Shown: one piece after another, positions 15,702 through 23,860 of the stretch
Layout: each line of letters opens with the position of its first letter
Numbering within the stretch: position 1 is the stretch's first letter
Origin: Myxococcales bacterium
GTDB taxonomy: Bacteria; Myxococcota_A; Bradymonadia; Bradymonadales; Bradymonadaceae
Length of the DNA: 37,018 nucleotides
Assembly: GCA_007120035.1 (NCBI GenBank)
Contig: SKON01000127.1
Location: 1-37,018 of the forward strand
Direction of reading: 5' to 3'
Notes under the pieces: generated by a model
What the model was told of the DNA's origin: nothing
Database searches by the model: none
What the model saw: only the letters and a program-made list of their open reading frames with translations
Made by a program: the position numbers and the translations under genes

Positions 15702-17137
15702 GTCGGCGAGTCACGGGACGGTTCGGGGTGGTGGTCACCGCGATCGGGATGGTGATGGCCGTGGCTCCGGCGGCAGCACAGGAGGCCGGAGAGAGTCAGT
15801 ACGAGCTGGAGGAGATCCTGGACCGAGCCCGTGGGTTCGCGCCGCTGGTGCAGGAGCACGAGGCCCGTCAGGACCACGCGCGGTGGCAGCAGTTTCGGGC
15901 CGATCGGGCCTGGTGGCCCCGGATCGAGGCCCAGACGTTATTGGCGCCCGTGCCGGCCGACGCCGATCCGTCGCGGATCGACGAGAATCTGGACGAGATC
16001 TTCGCCCTGAACATCGGTCCTTTCATTCGGCAGACAGCGCGAGTGACCGTACCGGTGTACACCTTCGGGCGGATCAGCGCGGCCCGAGAGCTGGCGGCGA
16101 TCGGCGTGGATGTCTCGGAGCTTCGAGCGGACGCGGCGATTCAGGATCATCTCTTACTGGCGAGGCAGGCGTACTACGGGCGGCAGCTCTCCCGGGCGTT
16201 CGAGGAGTTGATCGAGGAAGGGGGAGGGCTGGTCAAGGACACCCTGGAGCAGATGGAGGAAGATCGAGCCTTCGGAGAGGCTGACTTCTCCACGGAGGAC
16301 CTCCGGCGGCTGCAGATCTTCGACGCCGAGCTCGACGCGCTGATCTTGGACAACCGCAGACTCGGAGATCTGACCGAGGCGGCTCTGCGGTACCTCGCCG
16401 ACCTGGAAGGTCCCGTGGAGGTCCCGGCGCTCACTCCGGCGCAGGCCGACGTGGGATTGGAAGAGGTGGAGCACTACCAGGAGCTGGCGCGGGTCCATCG
16501 CCCGGAGATCCGGCAGTTGGAGCTGGCCGTGGAGGCCCGACGGACCCAGACGGACCTGCAGCGAGCCGAGTTCTATCCGAATCTTTTCGTGGCCTTTGAC
16601 TTTGGGTTCGGGTGGTCTAACAAGAGCCCGGCGTTTCAGCGTGTGTGCAGAAGGGTGGACCCCGACGGGCCGTGTATCGACTCCGAGACGCTCTACACCC
16701 GGCCCTACTCCAACCCGTTCAGCAGCCTGACCTTCGGGATGGCCCTGGGACTGCAGTGGCGCCTGGACTTCGCCCAGCAGTACGGTCGCCTGCAGGAGTC
16801 ACGGGCCCTGGAGGTACAGATCGAGGCTCAGGAGGAGCGAGCTCTGGGAGGTCTCCGATTAGAGATCGAGCAGGCCTGGCGTACGGCGAAAGATGCTCGG
16901 GAGCGGGTCGATATCGAGGGCCGTCGGTATGACGCGGCCCGGCGGTGGAGGAATCAGTACGGGCTGCAGACCCAGGTGGGGCGAGGGGATCTGCGGGACG
17001 CCATCGATCCCCTGCGAGCGTACTACCAGGCGCGGGTGGCCCAATTGGAAGCGACCCACACCTACTTGAACGCCCGCGCCGAGTTGGCCCGGGCGGTGGG
17101 GCTCGAGGATCTCGACGATTCTCGCGACGGAGAATGA
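15698..17137 (+). CDS. TolC-family outer membrane efflux protein
   Basis: The 479-residue protein has a cleavable signal peptide (hydrophobic core about 9-22, likely cut after AAA near residue 27) and then two long heptad-rich helical blocks separated by beta-prone segments, the outer membrane factor pattern. LQWRLDFAQQYGRLQESRALEVQIEAQ-type sequence near the C-terminal half and the helical EQAWRTAKDARERVDIE region fit OEP repeats (both quoted only in part). TolC-like trimers form exit ducts for RND, MFS or ABC exporters, but no periplasmic adaptor or inner-membrane pump lies in the window. The 4-nt ATGA overlap with sppA makes co-translation likely. Confidence 0.85.
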   Translation: MSRRVTGRFGVVVTAIGMVMAVAPAAAQEAGESQYELEEILDRARGFAPLVQEHEARQDHARWQQFRADRAWWPRIEAQTLLAPVPADADPSRIDENLDEIFALNIGPFIRQTARVTVPVYTFGRISAARELAAIGVDVSELRADAAIQDHLLLARQAYYGRQLSRAFEELIEEGGGLVKDTLEQMEEDRAFGEADFSTEDLRRLQIFDAELDALILDNRRLGDLTEAALRYLADLEGPVEVPALTPAQADVGLEEVEHYQELARVHRPEIRQLELAVEARRTQTDLQRAEFYPNLFVAFDFGFGWSNKSPAFQRVCRRVDPDGPCIDSETLYTRPYSNPFSSLTFGMALGLQWRLDFAQQYGRLQESRALEVQIEAQEERALGGLRLEIEQAWRTAKDARERVDIEGRRYDAARRWRNQYGLQTQVGRGDLRDAIDPLRAYYQARVAQLEATHTYLNARAELARAVGLEDLDDSRDGE

Positions 17138-17201
17138 ATGCCGACGGGGGAGCCTTCGTCTGAGTGAGGACCAACTGGACGTTCCCTGGAGAGGAATCGA
17201 T

Positions 17202-17801
17202 ATGCTTCGCACCCTGATCACTATCGTAACCGTGGCGCTGGCCTTTGTGCTCGTGGCTGCCCCGCAGGCCATGGCGTCGACCCCGGAGGGGGTGGTCCAA
17301 GAGCGAACCAACGCTGTCGCTGACGTGCTGGCCCAGCCGGAGAGCCCGTCGCGGACCGCGCGGTTGGGAGCGGTGATCGACGAGAGCTTGGACTTCGCCC
17401 AGCTCGCCAAGCTCTCTCTGGGGCGACACTGGGAGGAGCGCACTGACGAGGAGCGCGAGGAGTTCTTAACGCTCTTGCGACGACTCCTGCAGGCCAACTA
17501 CGAGGACCGGCTCAGTGGCCACCAGGTACGAGAGGACTACACCGTTTCTTATGAGGCGGCGCGAGTGCGAGGAGATCGAGCGTTCGTGCCCGCCACGATC
17601 CGGCATCAGGATCGCAGTGAAGAGGTGGTGTACCGCCTCTATCGCCACGAGGGTGAGTGGCGGATCTACGATCTGGTGGTCGACGACATCAGCTTGGAGG
17701 AGACCTATCGAGAGGGTTATGTGCCGATCATCGACGAGGACGGCTGGGACGAGCTGATCGACCTGATGAGAGAGCGAGTGGAAGAGCTGGAGGGTCGGTG
17801 A
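17202..17801 (+). CDS. MlaC/Ttg2D-family phospholipid-binding periplasmic protein
   Basis: The 199-residue product has a signal peptide ending near AQAMA/AMAS (about residue 25) and matches the MlaC fold by its features: an N-terminal helical segment with LDFAQLAKLSLGRHWEERT (DF..la..alG..w....), then a beta-sheet part containing VVYRLYRHEGEWRIYDLVVD (the W.i.D...dgvSl pattern). MlaC shuttles phospholipids between the outer-membrane MlaA complex and the MlaFEDB transporter. The partner genes are absent here; only RNase D and a TolC homologue are adjacent. GAGAGG precedes ATG 17202. The stop TGA overlaps the next GTG start by 4 nt. Family assignment is strong; substrate is inferred. Confidence 0.86.
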   Translation: MLRTLITIVTVALAFVLVAAPQAMASTPEGVVQERTNAVADVLAQPESPSRTARLGAVIDESLDFAQLAKLSLGRHWEERTDEEREEFLTLLRRLLQANYEDRLSGHQVREDYTVSYEAARVRGDRAFVPATIRHQDRSEEVVYRLYRHEGEWRIYDLVVDDISLEETYREGYVPIIDEDGWDELIDLMRERVEELEGR

Positions 17802-18970
17802 GCGTCGAGGACCCGCGGTGGATCGAGGAGGGGAGGGCCCTACAAGAGTACCTGGAGGAGGTCTTGGATGCTCGGCCTGTGCTGGCTCTGGACACGGAGA
17901 GCAGTCACTTTCGGGCCTACACCCCTCGGATCTGTTTGATCCAATTGGCTGGCGGGGAAACCGGTGGAGAGGTCGCTTTCGTCGATCCCATCTCGGAGGC
18001 CATGGAAGACGGCGGCCTGGAGAGTCTCTTTGAGGTCTTGGAGGACCCGGCGGTGGAGAAGGTTCTGCACTCGGCGCGGAACGATCTGGGAGAGCTGGAT
18101 CGGGACTACCAGCGAGGCCTTCGAGGGCTCTTTGATACGGAGCTGGCGGCCCGGTTTCTGGGGTATCGGCGGAGCAAGCTGTCGTGGCTGACCGAGGAAG
18201 TGTTGGGGGTGAAGATCCCTGATGGGATGCAGAAGTTTGACTGGACGACCCGGCCGCTGCCGAAGAAGGCGCTGCGGTATGCCGGCTCCGATGTGGATCA
18301 TCTGCTGGAGCTCAGGGATCGATTGGCCGAGGAGCTCGCGGAGTCTCCCTGGTGGCAAGCCTTCGAAGAGACTTGTGAGTGGGTGGCCCGGGAGACTCGG
18401 TATCAGGAGCGACCCTTTGATCCGGAGCGGTGGCGGCGGATCAAAGCGGCGAAGAACTTCAACGGACGGCAGCGGGCCCGGCTACAGGAGTTGTATCGGT
18501 GGCGTCACGAGGTGTGTGAGGAGCGAAACCTGGCGGCCTTTCTGGTGGTTCCCGATCATCACCTGGCGGGTCTTTCAAAGCGGCCGCCGAGGTCGATGGC
18601 GGACCTGAAGGGGGGCAAGAAGCATGTCCAGAAGCTGAGTGAGAGGGAACAGGAGCAGCTCTTAGAGACGCTGGAGCGGGCGGAGAAGATCGACGAGCCA
18701 CCGGCGGAGCTGCCCCGCCGTGGAGAGCGACCGGGACCCCGGGAGCGGGCTCGTTTTGAGGCGTTGCGCAAGTGGCGAAACGCCAAGGCGAAGGAGTTCG
18801 ACCTCCCGTCGGAGTTCATCGCCACCAATGACACGCTGACGCAAGTGGCAGCGGCGCCTCCTGAAGAGGTGTCGGATCTGGAGGGGTTTGATGATCTCTT
18901 GCAGTGGCAAGTGGAGCTCTTCGGCGAAGAGCTCGTGGAAGTGGCCATCCTAGGAGACCGAGAGGACTAG
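17798..18970 (+). CDS. rnd: Ribonuclease D with two HRDC domains
   Basis: Starting at GTG 17798 (GTGA overlap with the mlaC-like stop) the protein is 390 residues, close to the E. coli length; an in-frame extension to 17657 inside the previous gene is a shadow. The DEDDy exonuclease residues are Asp32 and Glu34 (LDTES), Asp96 (HSARNDLGEL), and Tyr161 with Asp165 (YAGSDVDHLLEL). The usual DTEF is DTES here. Two HRDC-type helical domains follow, at about 212-272 (LYRWRHEVCEERN) and 313-385 (LRKWRNAKAKEF). It should trim 3' ends of tRNA and other stable RNAs in the cytoplasm. The final TAG shares CTAG with the convergent FHA gene stop. Confidence 0.92.
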   Translation: MSVEDPRWIEEGRALQEYLEEVLDARPVLALDTESSHFRAYTPRICLIQLAGGETGGEVAFVDPISEAMEDGGLESLFEVLEDPAVEKVLHSARNDLGELDRDYQRGLRGLFDTELAARFLGYRRSKLSWLTEEVLGVKIPDGMQKFDWTTRPLPKKALRYAGSDVDHLLELRDRLAEELAESPWWQAFEETCEWVARETRYQERPFDPERWRRIKAAKNFNGRQRARLQELYRWRHEVCEERNLAAFLVVPDHHLAGLSKRPPRSMADLKGGKKHVQKLSEREQEQLLETLERAEKIDEPPAELPRRGERPGPRERARFEALRKWRNAKAKEFDLPSEFIATNDTLTQVAAAPPEEVSDLEGFDDLLQWQVELFGEELVEVAILGDRED

Positions 18971-20265
18971 AAAGGCTCGAACTCCACGCCTTCTTCTTCG
19001 AGACGCTCTTCGACTTCGGCGAGGAGGTCTCGGGCTTCCTGGTCTTCAGGGATGATCTGAAGGGCTTGCACGACCTTCTGGTGGATCTCCAAGAGATCGG
19101 TCTCCCCGCGCCGCAGATCTCGAGTCGCCTCGCTCCTGAGGTTGTAGGAGACCGTGCGGTTCAGGTGAGCCAGGGTGGGCTCGGCTCGTTGGGCCGACCG
19201 GGTACCTTGCGGGATCTGGAGCAAGAGGGCCCGGGCGTCCTCGTGGAGGCCTTGTTCGCTGAGGCTCTCGCCACGGCTTAGGAGCTCTGCGGCCTCACGT
19301 TCGACAGAGACCTGAGCCCGGAGGGCCTGGGCCTGGTCATGCTCCGGGGCCAGGGCCAGGGCTTCGTCGAGGGTGGTCGTGGCGGCGTCCCAGTTGCCCA
19401 TGGCCAGATGGCTTTCGGTGGTGGCGATGAGTTCCACGAGCCGATCTTCGACGATGTTCTCCGAGGGGCCGTCGTCGCCCATCCATTGCATCAGTCCGTA
19501 GACCAGGAGGACTCCGACGATCAGGCCGACGACGACCAACGCGGCCAGGCCGGCGTAGTTGCTCAGGGGCCCGGCGTTGCGCTGCTGAGCGTAGGCGGAG
19601 AGATCCACGGAGTCCGATCCGGGGACGAAGATGAACTCGACGTTGCCGAACTCCACCCGGTCGCCGGGAGTCAGCTCTCGTCGAGTCCCCACGGGAACGG
19701 GTTTGCCGTTGAGACGAGTTCCGTTGGAGGAGCCCCGGTCCTCGACGGCGTAGAGGTCTCCGTGGCGCAGGACTACCGCGTGGTGACGGCTGATGGAGGT
19801 GTCGGAGAGGAGGATGAAGTTATCATCGGTGCGACCGATGGTGTTCTCCTGCTCGGACAAGCTGAACTCCTCGCCGGCGAAGGAGTCGTTGATCCGAACC
19901 AACTTGTGGTGTTCGTTTCCGGAGTCGATGAAGAGGGTACTTCGGACGTCTTGGTCCCTCATCTTGGAGGCCTGCTGGAACTCCAGATAGAGGTAGTAAT
20001 CGCCGACCCGGATCTGGCTGGCCGTGCCGAGGTCACGGGTCTTGAGGACCCGCTGACCGTCGACGATCACGCCGTTGGCGCTGCCCAGATCTTCGATATA
20101 GCACCGGCCATCCTGGATAAAGATCCGGGCGTGCTCCCGGCTGACGCTGTTGGAGGGGAGGACGATATCGCAGCCGTCGAGACGGCCCACCACGTAGGAG
20201 CCGTGATCGAAGGAGAAGGTGTCCGCCACCTGTCCGTTCTGGTCTTCGATGGTGAGGGTAAACAT
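18967..20265 (-). CDS. Two FHA domains, one membrane helix, TPR-like tail
   Basis: The 432-residue protein has FHA domain 1 (about 1-100: VVGRLDGCDIVLP, SREHARI, SANGVIVDG), FHA domain 2 (about 120-215: TIGRTDDNFILL, SRHHAVV, SSNGTRLNG), a hydrophobic helix near 235-260 and a helical C-terminal part with TPR-like pairs (about 270-430). Both FHA domains keep the Gly-Arg, Ser-x-x-His and Asn-Gly motif needed to bind phosphothreonine peptides. With cytoplasmic FHA domains first, the TPR part would be periplasmic. It follows the FHA-CpaF gene by 45 nt and is probably co-transcribed with it. It may dock phosphorylated partners at the membrane; the partners are unknown. The end overlaps the rnd stop by 4 nt. 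Confidence 0.88.
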   Translation of the reverse strand: MFTLTIEDQNGQVADTFSFDHGSYVVGRLDGCDIVLPSNSVSREHARIFIQDGRCYIEDLGSANGVIVDGQRVLKTRDLGTASQIRVGDYYLYLEFQQASKMRDQDVRSTLFIDSGNEHHKLVRINDSFAGEEFSLSEQENTIGRTDDNFILLSDTSISRHHAVVLRHGDLYAVEDRGSSNGTRLNGKPVPVGTRRELTPGDRVEFGNVEFIFVPGSDSVDLSAYAQQRNAGPLSNYAGLAALVVVGLIVGVLLVYGLMQWMGDDGPSENIVEDRLVELIATTESHLAMGNWDAATTTLDEALALAPEHDQAQALRAQVSVEREAAELLSRGESLSEQGLHEDARALLLQIPQGTRSAQRAEPTLAHLNRTVSYNLRSEATRDLRRGETDLLEIHQKVVQALQIIPEDQEARDLLAEVEERLEEEGVEFEPF

Positions 20266-20310
20266 GAGGTACTCACCGAACGCAAAAAGGTCGAAAAGGG
20301 GAAGCCGGAC

Positions 20311-22341
20311 TTACTCGCGAAAGATGTCCAGGTCGACGTCGAGACCGGCGTGACGGAGATCTTCGTAGAAGAGAGGAATGTAGCCGGTGGGATGGAAGGC
20401 TCCGGCGGTTCCTTCGACGCGATAATAAAAGATGTCGTTAATCCGGAAGGCGTCGAGATCGACGCCCTGAAGCTCGGAGATCTGCTGCACTCGGAACGAG
20501 CCTTCCGTGGTGCCATGGAGGACGATGATCAGGTCGACGGCCCGGGCGATCTGCTCTCGGAGACCCCGAGGAGAGATGTCCGTGGTGCCCAGGAGGCACA
20601 TGCTCTCCAGGCGGCCCAGGGCATCGTTGGCGCTGGTTCCGTGGAGGGTCATCATGCTGCCGTTGGTGCCGCTCGCCGTGGCGGTGACCCAATCGTAGGC
20701 CTCGGCGCCGCGGCACTCGTCGAGCAGGAGCCGCTCCGGGTGCATTCCCAGGCTGTTCTGAACCAAGAACCGCATGTCCACGCCCGATGAGGGGTTGGCC
20801 TCCAGACGGATGAAGGAGGGCTCCGTCAGGGGAAGTTGGCTGTGCTCTTCGACGGCGATGACCCGGGAGGAGGGGGCGATATGGCGTACCAGAGCGGCCA
20901 ACATCGTCGTCTTTCCGGCGCTGGTAGGCCCGGCGATGAGGATGGACCGGCCAGCCTCCACGGCGCGGTTCAAGAACTCGGCCATGCCCGAGGTGATCGC
21001 CCCGGAGGACGCGAGTTCGTCCAGGCCGGGGAAGGACTGGTGGGGCTTGCGGATGGTCAGCACCGGGCCATCCACCGCCAGGGGGGGCATCAAGATGTGG
21101 ACCCGGGTGCCGTCGCTGAACCGGACCTCGTCGGAGAGGGGTGGCGCTTCCTGGGGCCCGAGGAGTCGGCGGGCGGCGACGTCGAGGAGATCGGGGTGGG
21201 CGAACATGTAGGGCGCCACCGAGAGCGCTCCGTCCCGTCGGAGGACGATACGATCCGGGGCGTTGACGTAAATGGACTGAATCGCGGGGTCGTCCAGGTA
21301 GTCTTCTACGGGGCCCAGCCCGATGGCCTGGCGAGTAAACCGCTCTTTGAGAAGGGTTCGGTCGACCTGAGGGGCGACGATCTGAACAGCGGCGGCGACG
21401 GCCCCTTCGATCTGAGATTTCTGGGGCCCCGGAGGCAGGGGGTACTCCAGGGGGAGATCGGCGGCGGGGACCTTTTCGAAGAAGGCCCGGGCGACGTCTT
21501 GCTGTGCCCGATGGAAGGACTCGTCGAAATCGCTCTTCAGAGGGGTTGGCGCCGACAGTGCCGGTGAGCGAGGAGGGCTGGCGGGTTTTGGCGAGGGGGA
21601 GGGAGAGGAGGGAGACGAGGAGCTACCGGAGAAGGGGCTCGGAGATGGTCCCGGGCCGGGCCGGGGGCTCGGAGACGGCGCCGGCTCGGGGTCGAGAGGC
21701 TCCACCTGGGCAAACTTCAGGGGGGCCTCGGCGTCGCCGATGGTGGCACGCAGATCGTCATCGGGGACAGGGGTGAGGCTTCCGCTGGGCAGGTCTTGCA
21801 GGGGGTTTGGGGGGTTGAGCGGAAGGTCACCGGCGGCCGATGGATTCCTCTGAGGCGGCGGGGTGGGTCGGGGCTGGTTGAAGGGCTGCGGCTGCGGTTG
21901 TGAGGGCTGCGACTGCGACGCGCCGGGAGGGGTGGGAGGCCCGCCAGGGCGGGGCTGATGCCCGTCCATTACCGTGGGAAACTGACGCCCTTGCCGGCCA
22001 CCGGGGCCGGGGCCGCCCGGGGGCGGTTGAGGCGGCTGGGGGCTGATCTGGCTCACCCGCTGAAGCTGGAGGATGAAGTCTCCGATGTAGATCTTGTCGT
22101 CTTCCGAGAGCGGCTGTTCCTGGGTGACCTTGCGCCCGTTGACGTAGGTCCCGTTGGTGCTCATCAGGTCGACGATGAAGAAGGTCTGGTCCCGGAGTGT
22201 GATCTTGGTGTGCTGCTTGGAGACGTTGCTCTTGGGGAGCACCACATCATTGCCCTTGACCCGGCCAATGATGATCTCAGGCTTGGAGAAGTCCTGCTTT
22301 CGCTGCTGCCCGCCTTTCTCGCTGATCGTTACGCTGAACAT
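20311..22341 (-). CDS. FHA domain fused to CpaF/TadA-type secretion ATPase
   Basis: From ATG 22341 the protein is 676 residues. An FHA domain fills about 1-95 (GRVKGNDVVLP, VSKQHTKI, STNGTYVNG), a Pro/Ser-rich linker about 96-260, and a CpaF-type ATPase about 270-676. The ATPase shows Walker A as GPTSAGKTT (Ala replaces the more usual Gly/Ser), an EEHSQL Asp/Glu box, LLLDECRGAEAYDW and a TLHGTSAND His box, the order of type II/IV secretion and Tad pilus ATPases. Upstream in-frame sequence to 22704 is an Arg-rich shadow of the dppF repeat and is rejected. GGAGG lies 11 nt upstream. CpaF normally powers Tad pilus assembly, yet no cpaB, cpaC, tadB/C or pilin gene is in the window. Confidence 0.9.
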   Translation of the reverse strand: MFSVTISEKGGQQRKQDFSKPEIIIGRVKGNDVVLPKSNVSKQHTKITLRDQTFFIVDLMSTNGTYVNGRKVTQEQPLSEDDKIYIGDFILQLQRVSQISPQPPQPPPGGPGPGGRQGRQFPTVMDGHQPRPGGPPTPPGASQSQPSQPQPQPFNQPRPTPPPQRNPSAAGDLPLNPPNPLQDLPSGSLTPVPDDDLRATIGDAEAPLKFAQVEPLDPEPAPSPSPRPGPGPSPSPFSGSSSSPSSPSPSPKPASPPRSPALSAPTPLKSDFDESFHRAQQDVARAFFEKVPAADLPLEYPLPPGPQKSQIEGAVAAAVQIVAPQVDRTLLKERFTRQAIGLGPVEDYLDDPAIQSIYVNAPDRIVLRRDGALSVAPYMFAHPDLLDVAARRLLGPQEAPPLSDEVRFSDGTRVHILMPPLAVDGPVLTIRKPHQSFPGLDELASSGAITSGMAEFLNRAVEAGRSILIAGPTSAGKTTMLAALVRHIAPSSRVIAVEEHSQLPLTEPSFIRLEANPSSGVDMRFLVQNSLGMHPERLLLDECRGAEAYDWVTATASGTNGSMMTLHGTSANDALGRLESMCLLGTTDISPRGLREQIARAVDLIIVLHGTTEGSFRVQQISELQGVDLDAFRINDIFYYRVEGTAGAFHPTGYIPLFYEDLRHAGLDVDLDIFRE

Positions 22342-22434
22342 GAGAGGCAGTTCCTCCGTGGGGGGCATCGAAACGAGGGGTAGTCTCGCGGCAAGGGTGA
22401 GCTCGGAGGCGATGGTCGCATTGCCTCCGGGGAG

Positions 22435-22440
22435 TGTCAA
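22435..22440 (-). promoter_or_regulatory. TTGACA -35-like element upstream of the FHA-CpaF gene
   Basis: On the minus strand the octamer is TTGACACT, with a poor -10 (GACCAT) 17 nt downstream. It lies about 95 nt before ATG 22341 and matches the same octamer upstream of aspS and the peptide transporter. As a promoter it is tentative. Confidence 0.3.
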
Positions 22441-22444
22441 GATT

Positions 22445-22470
22445 CTGGGCCGAGTCCGAGCTGGGCCCAG
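22445..22470 (-). terminator. Hairpin just after dppF stop, probable terminator
   Basis: Arms CTGGGCC and GGCCCAG (7 bp) pair across 12 nt, starting one base after the dppF TAG. On the minus strand AATCTT follows, only a weak U-tract. It would end the peptide-transporter operon before the FHA-CpaF promoter region. Confidence 0.45.
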
Positions 22471-22471
22471 A

Positions 22472-23836
22472 CTATGACTTTTCCGTCTCCTCCATGTCGG
22501 AGGAGGCCTCCAGGTCAAGCTCCTCGTCGGATTCGTCGAGGTCCGGGGTCTCTTCTTCCTCGGGGGTCGCGTCCTCCTCGTCGGGGGTCGCGTCCTCCTC
22601 GTCGGGGGTCGCGTCCTCCTCCTCGGGGGTCGCGTCCTCCTCGTCGGGAGTCGCGTCCTCCTCCTCGGGGGTCGCGTCCTCTTCGGGAACTCCTCGGTCG
22701 CCATCGGTCTCCGGTGGCGGAGTGCCGGTGAGCTCCTCGATCACCCGCTGGACCGCCGGTGGGAGGTTGGCGGGGGCCCCACCTTTGGCGATCCATTGCA
22801 GATCAGGGAGGCTCTTCCAGGTGGAGGAGTCTTTGGTGGTGTGTTCCGGGTCGTAGAGGTGGCAGGCCACGAAGTGCCCGGGCTCGACCTCCACCGAGGT
22901 GGGCTGGATGGTCCGACAGGGCTCGTAACAGGAGGGGCAGCGGGTGTGGAACCGGCAGCCGCTCGGGGGGTTCATGGGGGAGGGGACGTCGCCCTTGAGG
23001 ATCACCCGGTGGGCCTTGCGGCGGGGGTTGGGCAGGGGGATGGCCGACAGGAGGGCCTGGGTGTAGGGGTGGAAGGCCCGACCGAAGAGGGTGTCGCAGT
23101 CGGCGAGCTCCATGACCTGTCCGAGGTACATCACGGCGATACGGTCCGAGATGTGGCGGACCACGGAGAGGTCGTGAGCGATGAAGAGGTAGCTGAGGTT
23201 GAACTCATCCTGGAGGTCCAGGAGGAGGTTGATGACCTGGGCCTGAACGGAGACGTCCAGGGCGCTGACCGCCTCATCGCAGACGATGAAGTCCGGGTTG
23301 AGGGCCAGGGCTCGGGCGATACCGATGCGCTGGCGCTGCCCGCCGGAGAACTCGTGGGGGTAGCGCATCACGTAGGAGGGCTGGAGGCCGACGCGCTCCA
23401 GGAGGCTCTCCACCATGCTCCGGACCTCATCGCCTTTGGCGACGCCGTGGAACTCGATGGCCTCACCGATGATGTCCTCCACGGTCATCCGGGGGTTCAG
23501 GCTGGAGTAGGGGTCCTGAAAGATGATCTGGAGCTTGCGGCGGACCTTTCGCATCTCCTTGGTGTTGAGATCGACCAGGTTTCGGCCCTGGTAGATGATC
23601 TCGCCGTCGGAGGGCTCGATGAGGCGAAGCAAGGACCGACCGGCCGTGGTCTTCCCACATCCGGACTCGCCGACGAGGCCGACGGTCTCGTTGGGAAAGA
23701 TGTCGAAGCTCACGCCGTCGACGGCTTTGACGGAGCCCACGGTGCGGTTGAGGATTCCCTTTTTGATGGGGAAGTACTTCTTGAGGTTTCGGACCTGAAG
23801 AAGGGGTTCGCGGGTGTCGGTGGGTGCGGCAGTCAT
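22472..23836 (-). CDS. dppF: Peptide ABC transporter ATPase (DppF/OppF) with acidic repeat tail
   Basis: The ATPase core has Walker [13 protein letters not shown], the signature [15 protein letters not shown], Walker [13 protein letters not shown] and switch His in FIAHDLSVV. It ends with the oligopeptide HPY-type domain and a Cys motif ([13 protein letters not shown]) typical of OppF/DppF. After about residue 385 comes a tail absent from canonical members: six copies of EEDATP(E/D) and then more acidic residues to the end. ATG 23836 is preferred since AGGA lies 8 nt upstream; ATG 23845 is the alternative (457 aa). It powers peptide import together with DppD on the cytoplasmic side. The gene is last of five in the operon. 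Dpp versus Opp naming is by general family resemblance only. Confidence 0.9.
   Translation of the reverse strand: MTAAPTDTREPLLQVRNLKKYFPIKKGILNRTVGSVKAVDGVSFDIFPNETVGLVGESGCGKTTAGRSLLRLIEPSDGEIIYQGRNLVDLNTKEMRKVRRKLQIIFQDPYSSLNPRMTVEDIIGEAIEFHGVAKGDEVRSMVESLLERVGLQPSYVMRYPHEFSGGQRQRIGIARALALNPDFIVCDEAVSALDVSVQAQVINLLLDLQDEFNLSYLFIAHDLSVVRHISDRIAVMYLGQVMELADCDTLFGRAFHPYTQALLSAIPLPNPRRKAHRVILKGDVPSPMNPPSGCRFHTRCPSCYEPCRTIQPTSVEVEPGHFVACHLYDPEHTTKDSSTWKSLPDLQWIAKGGAPANLPPAVQRVIEELTGTPPPETDGDRGVPEEDATPEEEDATPDEEDATPEEEDATPDEEDATPDEEDATPEEEETPDLDESDEELDLEASSDMEETEKS
22561..22686. repeat. Six-copy 21-bp tandem repeat encoding EEDATP(E/D)
   Basis: Six consecutive 21-bp units run 22561-22581, 22582-22602, 22603-22623, 22624-22644, 22645-22665 and 22666-22686. 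Changes are few and mainly swap Asp and Glu; the last copy is degenerate at its end. Because 21 is a multiple of three, gain or loss of a unit would leave the reading frame of the ATPase tail intact. Confidence 0.95.
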
Positions 23837-23860
23837 CGATGTCATCCTGCGGTGGGGCGG

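Noticed and set aside
22561-22686. CRISPR-like array
   Set aside because: Units are contiguous 21-bp coding repeats with no spacers and no cas genes.
22342-22704. Arg/Pro/Thr-rich N-terminal extension of the FHA-CpaF protein
   Set aside because: It runs through the dppF tandem repeat in another frame; the FHA domain begins exactly at ATG 22341.
22515-22796. Arg/Gly-rich repetitive ORF as a possible nucleic-acid-binding protein
   Set aside because: It is an alternate-frame reading of the EEDATP repeat DNA, with no independent start signal.
22472-23836. The DppF acidic tail as a separate gene or frameshifted fusion
   Set aside because: It is in frame with the ATPase with no stop or start between, and the DNA shows only clean 21-bp repeats.
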